This document shows positions 5,906-12,697 of a stretch of 15,838 bases of DNA, one piece after another. Positions within the stretch are counted from its first letter, which is position 1, and each line of letters opens with the position of its first letter. Under the pieces are notes generated by a model that saw only the letters and a program-made list of their open reading frames with translations, did no database searches and was not told the DNA's origin. The DNA is from Prevotellaceae bacterium (lineage in GTDB: Bacteria; Bacteroidota; Bacteroidia; Bacteroidales; UBA932). The DNA lies in the NCBI GenBank assembly GCA_031257655.1, contig JAIROF010000065.1, positions 1-15,838 of the forward strand, read 5' to 3'. A program made the position numbers and the translations under genes.

Positions 5906-8242
5906 ATGAAAAGAACAGCTCTCTTTCTGCTGGTTGCCACGCTTCACACGTGGACATACGCTCATCAACCGGCGTCCGTACTATGGTATAACCAGCCGGC
6001 AGCCGACTGGAATGAAGCGCTTCCCGTTGGCAACGGGCGCTTAGGCGCTATGGTATTTGGCGGCTACGCCAACGAAACCATTCAGCTCAACGAAGAAAGC
6101 CTTTGGGCGGGCTGCAAAACCGACGCAAACGCCGATGCCGCCGCGCACCTGCCGAAAATCCAGCAGCTCCTCCTCAGCGGCGATATCGGCCAGGCGCTCG
6201 AGCTGTCCGAAAAACACCTCAAAAGCCATCCTATGCGAATTCGCTCCTACCAGTCGTTCGGAGAGCTGAAAATTGATTTTTTTGACGAAGGCGTACAGGG
6301 GCCAACGACCTATCGCCGGGAGCTGAACCTCGAAACGGGGGTGGCCTCGGTAGCCTACGAGTGGTACGATACGCGATACACGCGGGAGCTGTTCGTGTCC
6401 GCACCCGACAATGTCGTCGTCCTGCGGATGGCGGCCAGCGGGCCAGACAAGCTCACCTTCCGCCTTTCCTACGTCCGCGAGCAGGACGCAACGGCATTTC
6501 CCGCCTCGGAATCCGAGCTGGAAATTAAAGGACAAATCGTGGATTTGCCGATGTACGAAAGCAGCGAAGGCGGCCTGCACATGAAATTTGCAGGACGCAT
6601 CCGCGGCCTGAACAAAGGCGGACGCCTGACAACGGTCAACAACGCCTTTTTTGTGGAAAATGCCGATGAAGCTCTCTTCTTCTTCACGGCGGCCACCGAC
6701 TACAACCCCGAAAAGCTGGACTTTGACCGCAGCATTGATCCTGCCGCCACCTGCAAAAATATTTTGGCCAAGCTGGATGGCCGTGATTACGCGGACATAA
6801 AAGACCGCCATGTACGGGAGCACAGCGAGCTGATGAACCGCGTGAGCTTCGCCCTGGGAACAGACGACCTGAGCAACGTCCCCACCAACGAGCGCCTGAA
6901 ACGCCTGCAAGACGGGGCAACCGACCTCCCGCTCGTGGCGCTTTACTTCCAGTATGGACGCTACCTGCTGGTAAACTCCTCGCGGGCGCCGGGCGCGCTG
7001 CCCGCCAACCTCCAGGGAATATGGTGCAAGGACATGCAGGCGCCGTGGTCGTCGGATTTTCATACCAACATCAACATCCAGATGAACTACTGGCCGGCGG
7101 AGGTTTGCCACCTGCCGGAGACGGTGCTGCCGTTTTCGCACCTGATAGAAAGGCTGAGAACTCCCGGACGAATTACGGCGAAAAAAACCTATAACTCCCG
7201 AGGCTGGGCTATGAACCACCTGACCGACCCCTTTGGGCGTACCGCCATCTGCGACGGCGTAGGATGGGGTACCTTCCCCATGGCCTCCTCCTGGCTCGTC
7301 CTGCACCAGTGGGAGCACTACCTCTTTACGGGCGATGAGGGCTACCTGCGAAGCGAAGCCTATCCGTGCATGAAGGAGGCGGCAGAGTTTATCCTCGGTT
7401 TTCTGGTAAAGGACAAAAACGGCTACTTAGTCACGGCGCCCTCCAACTCGCCGGAAAATCCCTACCTGCTCAACGGGCAGCAGCTCCACTTCACCTACGC
7501 CGCCACCATCGACGTGCAGATCATCACCGAGCTCCTCCACGCCTGCATCCGCGCCGGAAAAATACTGAAGCAGGACAACGCCTTCCGGAAGCAGCTGGAA
7601 AGCGCGCTCAAGCAGCTCCCGCCCGTGCGCATCAGCAAGCGCTACAACACCATTCAGGAGTGGATTGAGGATTACGAAGAAGTTGAACCGGGACACCGGC
7701 ACATGTCGCACCTCTTTGGGCTGCACCCCGGCACCACGATCACCCCGGCAACCCCTATCCTCTTTGAGGGCGCAAAGCGAACGCTGGCGCGACGCCTCTC
7801 CAGCGGCGGCGCGCATACGGGCTGGAGCCGGGCCTGGGTGATCAACTTCTACGCCCGCCTGCTGGACGGCGAAAATGCCGGAGAACACGTGCAGGCCTTG
7901 CTCGCCAAATCGACCCTCAACAACCTCTTCGATACGCACCCGCCATTCCAGATAGACGGAAACTTTGGCGGCGCGGCCGGCATTGCAGAAATGCTCCTGC
8001 AAAGCCATAGCGGTGAGATACACCTGCTTCCCGCTTTGCCCTCCGGCTGGCACACCGGAAAAATTACCGGATTGTGCGCCCGAGGCGGCTGGATAGTTGA
8101 CATGCAGTGGGAAAACGGAGCCTTGACCTCGGCGCATATCTTTTCAAAAAAGGGAGGAAAATGTAAAATCCGCTACAAGGAGCAAACCAAAACCCTATCC
8201 ATCAAGCCCGGCGAAAAATATGCCATCGTTGACCTGAAGTAG
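5906..8242 (+). CDS. Secreted alpha-L-fucosidase, glycoside hydrolase family 95
   Basis: GH95 enzymes are inverting alpha-L-fucosidases, typically removing alpha-1,2-linked fucose from galactose in H-antigen, mucin and milk glycans; some members act on L-galactose. The 778-residue product begins with a signal peptide (MKRTALFLLVATLHTWTYA, likely cut before HQ). The N-terminal GH95 motif LWYNQPAADWNEALPVGNGRLGAMV lies close behind, then LNEESLWAG. The (alpha/alpha)6 catalytic part includes HTNINIQMNYWPAE, where N388 and N390 correspond to the asparagines that activate water in Bifidobacterium AfcA. E517 in NSPENP is the likely acid and D684 in FQIDGNFGG the aspartate partner. All are present, so activity is expected. 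The ATG at 5906 is chosen over GTG 5900 because the signal peptide starts there. The GH2 gene follows after 113 bp, probably in the same operon. Confidence 0.94.
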   Translation: MKRTALFLLVATLHTWTYAHQPASVLWYNQPAADWNEALPVGNGRLGAMVFGGYANETIQLNEESLWAGCKTDANADAAAHLPKIQQLLLSGDIGQALELSEKHLKSHPMRIRSYQSFGELKIDFFDEGVQGPTTYRRELNLETGVASVAYEWYDTRYTRELFVSAPDNVVVLRMAASGPDKLTFRLSYVREQDATAFPASESELEIKGQIVDLPMYESSEGGLHMKFAGRIRGLNKGGRLTTVNNAFFVENADEALFFFTAATDYNPEKLDFDRSIDPAATCKNILAKLDGRDYADIKDRHVREHSELMNRVSFALGTDDLSNVPTNERLKRLQDGATDLPLVALYFQYGRYLLVNSSRAPGALPANLQGIWCKDMQAPWSSDFHTNINIQMNYWPAEVCHLPETVLPFSHLIERLRTPGRITAKKTYNSRGWAMNHLTDPFGRTAICDGVGWGTFPMASSWLVLHQWEHYLFTGDEGYLRSEAYPCMKEAAEFILGFLVKDKNGYLVTAPSNSPENPYLLNGQQLHFTYAATIDVQIITELLHACIRAGKILKQDNAFRKQLESALKQLPPVRISKRYNTIQEWIEDYEEVEPGHRHMSHLFGLHPGTTITPATPILFEGAKRTLARRLSSGGAHTGWSRAWVINFYARLLDGENAGEHVQALLAKSTLNNLFDTHPPFQIDGNFGGAAGIAEMLLQSHSGEIHLLPALPSGWHTGKITGLCARGGWIVDMQWENGALTSAHIFSKKGGKCKIRYKEQTKTLSIKPGEKYAIVDLK

Positions 8243-8355
8243 GGAGGCCCTGAAGCCCCGCATAATCATGAAAATCAAAAAAATCCGAGTTTAGACAGCC
8301 AATAAGCCAATAAAATAAAAATATTTTTAATCAAACCATTTAATCGTGCAATTTT

Positions 8356-11300
8356 ATGAAAACTTCTAAGTGTATTTTGCTGGCGTTGGCAGCTCAGCTG
8401 TGCGCCGCAAGCAGCATGGGACAAAATTCGGCCTCGACCAACTTTTGGGAAACGCCGTCGATTGTTGACGAGGGGAAGGAGCCGCCCCGAGCCGACTTTG
8501 TGCCATACGCAGCGCTGGCGCAGCTGCTGGCGGATGATAAATTTGCCTCTCCGCGCGTAAAAAGCCTGAACGGAACGTGGAAATTCTATTTTGCCGAAAA
8601 CGTGGCGTCGCGTCCGGTCGATTTCTACTCGGAAAACCTGAACGAAAGCGCATGGAAAAATATTAAGGTGCCCGCAAGCTGGGAAACGCAAGGATTTGGC
8701 GTGCCGGTTTACACCAATAGCCCGTATATTTTCCCCCGAAACCCGCCGTTTGTGGATAACAACGACCTCCCAATCGGCAGCTATCGAACGTGGTTTGAGC
8801 TGCCGGCCTCGTTCGAGGAAAAAGAAATCTTTCTCTACTTCGGCTCCATCTCCGGCGCGGCTGCTGTTTACGTCAACGGCCAAAGAGTTGGCTACTCCAA
8901 AGCCGCCAAAACGCCCGCCGAATTTGACGTTACCCCATACCTCAAAAAGGGAAAAAATCTGCTGGCCTTGCAGGTGTTCAAGTGGAGCGACGCTTCCTAC
9001 TTAGAAGACCAGGACTTCTGGCGCCTCGCCGGCATTGAGCGCGACGTCCTCTTGATTGCCCGCCCAAAAGTGTCGATCGAAGACTTCTTTGTGCGCGGTG
9101 ACTTGGACAAAAACTACAAAAACGGCGCCTTTTATGCAGACGTCGATATTCGTAATTTTACCAGCCAGCCCACCGAAACATTTTACGTGGAAGTAGCTTT
9201 GCTGGACAACAACCGGAAAAGCATCCTGACCAAAAAGTTAGCCGTAAAAAACATCGAAGCAAAGAAAGAGCAAACCGCCTCTTTTTCGGCAAACGTGTCG
9301 GCTCCCCGGCAGTGGAGCGCCGAATACCCCAACCTCTATACGGCCGTTATCACGCTTAAAGACGCCGAGGGGAAAACCCTCGAAATGGCCGGATGCCAGG
9401 TTGGATTCCGAAAAATGGAGATCCGCAACAAGCAGCTGCTTATCAACGGAAAGCCAATCCTCATCTGCGGAACAAACATTCACGAGCACCACGAGCTGTT
9501 TGGCCACTACGTGGACGAGGCAACCAAGCTGAAGGATGTGGAGCTGATGAAGCTCCACAACTACAACGCCATCCGAACGAGCCACTACCCGCAAAGTCCG
9601 GAGGTGTATAAGCTGTGCAACAAATACGGGATTTACGTGCTGGACGAGGCAAACCTCGAATCGCACGGGATAGGCTGGGGATTCGACCGCGCGCGCCACC
9701 CCTCGTTTGCCGAAAGCTGGAAAGGGCAGCACCTCGACCGCGTTGTACGGATGTTTGAGCGCGACAAAAACAATCCGAGCGTCATCTGCTGGTCGCTGGG
9801 AAACGAAAGCGAATTTGGCCCGAACTTTGAGGCCGGTTACAACTTCTTGAAGCAGCAGGATAAAGACCGCCGCCCCGTCCTCTTCAACCCCGCAGGAGAG
9901 GGGCCGAGTACCGACATTATTTTCCCCATGTACCACAAAGCAAAAGACATGGAGCGATACGCTAAGAGAGACAACACCAACCGCCCCTACATACAGTGCG
10001 AATATGCCCACGCCATGGGCAACAGCACCGGCAACTTTGCGGAGCTCTGGGAGGTCATCATGCAATACCCCATCCTGCAGGGCGGGCTTATCTGGGACTG
10101 GGTTGACCAGGGCTTGCAGGCTGTCGATGAGCAGGGACGAAAATACTGGGCTTACGGAGGCGACCTTGGCGGCCACCGCTGGACGCACGACGATAACTTT
10201 TGCGCCAACGGCCTTGTCAACGCCGACCGCACGCTGCACCCGGGAATCCACGAAGTGAAAAAGATATACCAACCCGTTTGGATGAAGGCTACGAATATCG
10301 AAGAAGGAAAGATTACCCTGAGCAACCATCACCTGTTTACCGACCTCAGCGTTTACGATTTTCGCTGGGAGCTCTACCGCAACGGCGACCTGCTGCAGTC
10401 GCAAAGCATCCCCGTAAAAGGAAAGCCGCTGTCGGATACCCCGATTACCATTCCGCTACCCACAATGAGCTTTGAGGCGGGCAGCGAATACTACCTGCGC
10501 CTGAAAGCCTTTACGCGGCAGGCCACCGATTTGGTACCCGCCGGCCACGAGGTAGCGGTGGCGGAATTTGATTTCCCCAGAAACAGCTTCCTGGCGTCGT
10601 CCTCGCCAAAAGGCGAGCTGAAAATCGACCGTAAGGAAAACGAGCTCCGCTTCCAAAGCGGCGATGTGGCAGGTGCGATTTCCCTCCGGCATGGCTTGCT
10701 GACCGAATACTCCTATCAAGGCAAACGGTTGCTTACGGCCTCCCCAACGCCAAACTTCTGGCGCGCCCCCATCGACAACGACTTCGGCAACGGGCACTAC
10801 CGCACCGCTAATATTTGGCGCACGGCCGGCGACGACCTCGCTGTAGCCAAGGTCGAAGTCAAGCCGGCCACCGACGAAGGCGTAGAGGTAGTTGTATCGC
10901 AGCGCATCAAATACCTCAATATCCCCTACGCTACCGCCTACCTGATTCGAAACGATGGCTCCGTCAAAATCGCCGCTTCGATAAATATGGCGGGAATTGA
11001 GCATCCCGAATTGTCGCGCTTCGGCATGAAAATGCGCATCCCAAAAGAGTTTGGCAGCGTGCAGTACTACGGCAGAGGCCCCTGGGAAAACTACAACGAC
11101 CGCAACCGTGCCGCCCTGGTAGGAAAATATAGCGGAAAAGTAGGCGATTTGGGATTTTCGTACATTCGTCCGCAGGAAAACGGCTATCGTACCGATGTGC
11201 GCACGGTCTCCTTCACCAACGACCAGGGCTTTGGAGTACAGTTCGAGGGATACGGCCAGCCCATCTGCTTCAATGCGCGGTATAATACCGATAGCGATTT

Positions 11301-11490
11301 TGACCCGGGATTGTCGAAAAAGCAGCAGCACTCCATAGACATAGACCCGCGCAGCGAGCTCTACGTAAATATCGACCTCAAGCAGCTGGGCGTTGGCGGC
11401 GACGACAGCTGGGGAGCGCACCCAATGGAGCAGTACCGCATGCTCGATGATGCTTACTCCTACTCGTACGTGATAAGGCCTGCTAAATAA
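8356..11490 (+). CDS. Secreted beta-galactosidase, glycoside hydrolase family 2 (LacZ-like)
   Basis: Retaining beta-galactosidase of the large LacZ type, predicted to be periplasmic or exported. The 1044-residue product has a signal peptide (MKTSKCILLALAAQLCAASSMG, cut near QN); the Cys in it lacks a proper lipobox. Domains in order: sugar-binding jelly roll (~40-220), Ig-like domain (~222-335), TIM barrel (~337-640), a linker beta domain (~650-745) and the C-terminal beta-galactosidase small-chain domain (~770-1040). The acid/base is E484 in SLGNESEFG and the nucleophile E549 in IQCEYAHAMGNS, corresponding to E461 and E537 of E. coli LacZ. Being 113 bp behind the GH95 gene, it could remove the galactose exposed by defucosylation. 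The true substrate (lactose, LacNAc, mucin core) cannot be read from sequence. The 113-bp gap has no clear TAnnTTTG. Confidence 0.95.
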   Translation: MKTSKCILLALAAQLCAASSMGQNSASTNFWETPSIVDEGKEPPRADFVPYAALAQLLADDKFASPRVKSLNGTWKFYFAENVASRPVDFYSENLNESAWKNIKVPASWETQGFGVPVYTNSPYIFPRNPPFVDNNDLPIGSYRTWFELPASFEEKEIFLYFGSISGAAAVYVNGQRVGYSKAAKTPAEFDVTPYLKKGKNLLALQVFKWSDASYLEDQDFWRLAGIERDVLLIARPKVSIEDFFVRGDLDKNYKNGAFYADVDIRNFTSQPTETFYVEVALLDNNRKSILTKKLAVKNIEAKKEQTASFSANVSAPRQWSAEYPNLYTAVITLKDAEGKTLEMAGCQVGFRKMEIRNKQLLINGKPILICGTNIHEHHELFGHYVDEATKLKDVELMKLHNYNAIRTSHYPQSPEVYKLCNKYGIYVLDEANLESHGIGWGFDRARHPSFAESWKGQHLDRVVRMFERDKNNPSVICWSLGNESEFGPNFEAGYNFLKQQDKDRRPVLFNPAGEGPSTDIIFPMYHKAKDMERYAKRDNTNRPYIQCEYAHAMGNSTGNFAELWEVIMQYPILQGGLIWDWVDQGLQAVDEQGRKYWAYGGDLGGHRWTHDDNFCANGLVNADRTLHPGIHEVKKIYQPVWMKATNIEEGKITLSNHHLFTDLSVYDFRWELYRNGDLLQSQSIPVKGKPLSDTPITIPLPTMSFEAGSEYYLRLKAFTRQATDLVPAGHEVAVAEFDFPRNSFLASSSPKGELKIDRKENELRFQSGDVAGAISLRHGLLTEYSYQGKRLLTASPTPNFWRAPIDNDFGNGHYRTANIWRTAGDDLAVAKVEVKPATDEGVEVVVSQRIKYLNIPYATAYLIRNDGSVKIAASINMAGIEHPELSRFGMKMRIPKEFGSVQYYGRGPWENYNDRNRAALVGKYSGKVGDLGFSYIRPQENGYRTDVRTVSFTNDQGFGVQFEGYGQPICFNARYNTDSDFDPGLSKKQQHSIDIDPRSELYVNIDLKQLGVGGDDSWGAHPMEQYRMLDDAYSYSYVIRPAK

Positions 11491-11509
11491 AAAGCGCCGG
11501 CGTTTCTTT
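11491..11509 (+). terminator. Weak hairpin between convergent genes
   Basis: AAGCG-CCGG-CGTTT is followed by CTTTC, directly after the GH2 stop codon and only 18 bases before the stop of the opposing gene. The stem is short and the T run is broken, so this is a marginal terminator candidate. Confidence 0.3.
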
Positions 11510-12300
11510 CACTTTTTTACAAAAGCGCCATCTCGCTCCGTGTCGATAGCGCCGCCATTGTATGCGCAAATGCCCATTCGCGGAGAGTTGACCACCGGCA
11601 TGGCGGCGTAATCGCCGAAATCTTCGCATGATTTCGCGTGCTTTTTCGCGCATTTTTCGCAGAACAGGCTATCCTCGTCCCAATCGTGGACAGTGCAGAT
11701 TTGTGTGGCCGGCTCTTTTTTGCATGCGTCGCACAGCCACTCCAGCGGCTCGTTGCGCGAAAGCAGAACGATTTTCTTGTCGGCCTTGATCGGGTAGTCT
11801 TTCACGACGGTTAATGAAAGGTCGGTTGTGCTGCCAAAATCGTACTCATACCCCAGCTTCAGCTCGCTATAAAATATCTTGTTTACCTTCCAGCTCTTGG
11901 GGATTTCGTCTTCTTGCTCATCCATGAAATCGTCGAGATCTTTCTGTTTTCCGCTCCTCAGCAGCTCTTGTGCCGCAAAGAAGTCCCACTTTCCGCCGCC
12001 TTTTTTCCAATTTTTAGGGAAGGTAAATGCGCTCAAGTGTCCGCAGCATTCGAGCCATATAGCGCGGAGAAAATCGTCAACATTTCCCAGCGTCGCGCTG
12101 CTGTCCACCCAGAGCGCAAGAAAATAGTGGGCGCTATCCCACTTTGAGGCGGGCTCTACCTTTACCAGATACGATTGCCCCGGCTTACCTTTTTCTACCT
12201 TTTGTTTCAAGTGGCCTTGCAAATGGCGAATGATGCCTGCCTTGGCAAATGTTTCACCGCAAAAAAGGCACTTGCCTTCTGATTTTGGGTTTTGTTTCAT
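11509..12300 (-). CDS. Zinc-finger protein with pRiA4b ORF-3-like core
   Basis: Function unknown. The 263-residue product has three visible parts. (1) An N-terminal C2H2-type finger: C11-x2-C14-x11-H26-x3-H30. (2) A central region (~42-170) with traits of the plasmid pRiA4b ORF-3-like family: YLVKVEP, a TLGNVDDFLRAIW helix, a CGHLSAFTF segment (86-94) and GYEYDFGSTTDLSLTV (150-165). (3) A C-terminal cysteine/histidine cluster, C190-x2-C193, C202-x2-H205, C214-x2-C217 and H221-x3-C225, which could bind two zinc ions like a B-box. No signal peptide or membrane segment. It starts at an ATG and lies on the same strand as the tracrRNA and cas9, about 60 bases beyond the tracrRNA terminator. A link to CRISPR function is not shown; it may simply be accessory cargo. 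Family assignment is from motif recall and moderately secure. Confidence 0.75.
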   Translation of the reverse strand: MKQNPKSEGKCLFCGETFAKAGIIRHLQGHLKQKVEKGKPGQSYLVKVEPASKWDSAHYFLALWVDSSATLGNVDDFLRAIWLECCGHLSAFTFPKNWKKGGGKWDFFAAQELLRSGKQKDLDDFMDEQEDEIPKSWKVNKIFYSELKLGYEYDFGSTTDLSLTVVKDYPIKADKKIVLLSRNEPLEWLCDACKKEPATQICTVHDWDEDSLFCEKCAKKHAKSCEDFGDYAAMPVVNSPRMGICAYNGGAIDTERDGAFVKK

Positions 12301-12359
12301 TGGTGTTTAGCTTTTGATTCATTGATTTTTAAATGGTTTATATAGTATTGATGCTATTT

Positions 12360-12478
12360 TTCATAGAAAGCGAGGGATAAGATAATCCCCCGCTTTAATG
12401 GTTTTCACCACGGAATACTCCTTATCGTGATTTGTTTTTTTGACAAAAAGAAATTACGATATATCTTGAAGTTTTATA
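12360..12478 (-). ncRNA. tracrRNA of the type II-C Cas9 system
   Basis: On the minus strand, in order: an anti-repeat at about 12475-12427 (ACTTCAAGATATATCGTAAT ... CAAATCAC), a nexus hairpin with ATAAGGAGTATTCC between ATCAC (12431-12427) and GTGGT (12411-12407), the linker GAAAACCATT, and a 12-bp terminator stem (12396-12367). Read on the plus strand, the anti-repeat resembles a Bacteroidetes type II-C CRISPR repeat (GTGATTTG ... AAATTA ... TATCTTGAA), as expected for its complement. The nexus core is close to that of known II-C tracrRNAs (ATAAGG...TTCCG..GTGAAAAC). It lies ~200 bp past the cas9 stop, on the same strand. The 5' end is approximate and no TAnnTTTG box is seen upstream. The recognition rests on remembered tracrRNA and repeat patterns plus visible pairing. 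Confidence 0.78.
12367..12396 (-). terminator. tracrRNA 3' terminator hairpin
   Basis: AAAGCGGGGGAT (12396-12385) pairs with ATCCCTCGCTTT (12378-12367) around a 6-base loop, 11 of 12 positions pairing and one A-C mismatch. A short TTTCT follows on the minus strand. It closes the tracrRNA and could also stop any read-through from cas9 before the zinc-finger gene. Confidence 0.7.
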
Positions 12479-12677
12479 TGTGACAATCAGATCGTTATAT
12501 TATTTTATGTCCCAAAATTGCGACAATCCAAATCTGGTCAAGTCAGCTGGTCAAGTCAGGAATTATGGCACAAAAGCAATAAAAAAAAATCAAACACGCC
12601 TATTTTTATGTATTTTCACATCTTGAAGTTAATGACAAATTACACAACAACTGACATTCAACGATTTGTCAACATTC
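12479..12677. other. AT-rich spacer between tracrRNA and cas9 with short repeats
   Basis: No convincing gene. It holds a 13-bp tandem duplication (12534-12559), an 8-bp inverted repeat (TGACAAAT at 12633-12640 with ATTTGTCA at 12664-12671) and most of the first unit of a 17-bp tandem duplication that runs into the end of cas9. The tracrRNA promoter should lie here. On the minus strand TTGTCG and TAATAT are 18 bases apart in the stretch 12529-12500, but this sigma70-like layout is not the normal one for Bacteroidota. No cas1, cas2 or CRISPR array is present. Confidence 0.6.
12534..12559. repeat. 13-bp tandem repeat, two exact copies
   Basis: CTGGTCAAGTCAG occurs twice without a gap, about 55-75 bases upstream (in transcription terms) of the tracrRNA anti-repeat. 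It could be an operator or a replication-slippage duplication. Confidence 0.9.
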
Positions 12678-12697
12678 CTAATTTGTCAACATTCCTA
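12664..12697. repeat. 17-bp tandem duplication spanning the cas9 stop codon
   Basis: ATTTGTCAACATTCCTA occurs twice in direct contact. The copy boundary falls exactly beside the cas9 TAG stop (12680-12678). Removing one copy would give the ending LTNR-stop instead of LTN-stop, so the duplication barely alters the protein. Confidence 0.9.

Noticed and set aside
6041..7318. 425-codon open frame antisense to the GH95 gene
   Set aside because: The opposite strand has all catalytic motifs of GH95; the antisense product has no domain that I recognise.
9238..10404. 388-codon open frame antisense to the GH2 gene
   Set aside because: It mirrors the catalytic domain of a well-supported beta-galactosidase and has no recognisable features of its own.
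12427..12470. Plus-strand sequence resembling a type II-C CRISPR repeat
   Set aside because: There is only one copy and no spacer-repeat periodicity. The opposite strand continues into a nexus and terminator, so it is better explained as the tracrRNA anti-repeat.
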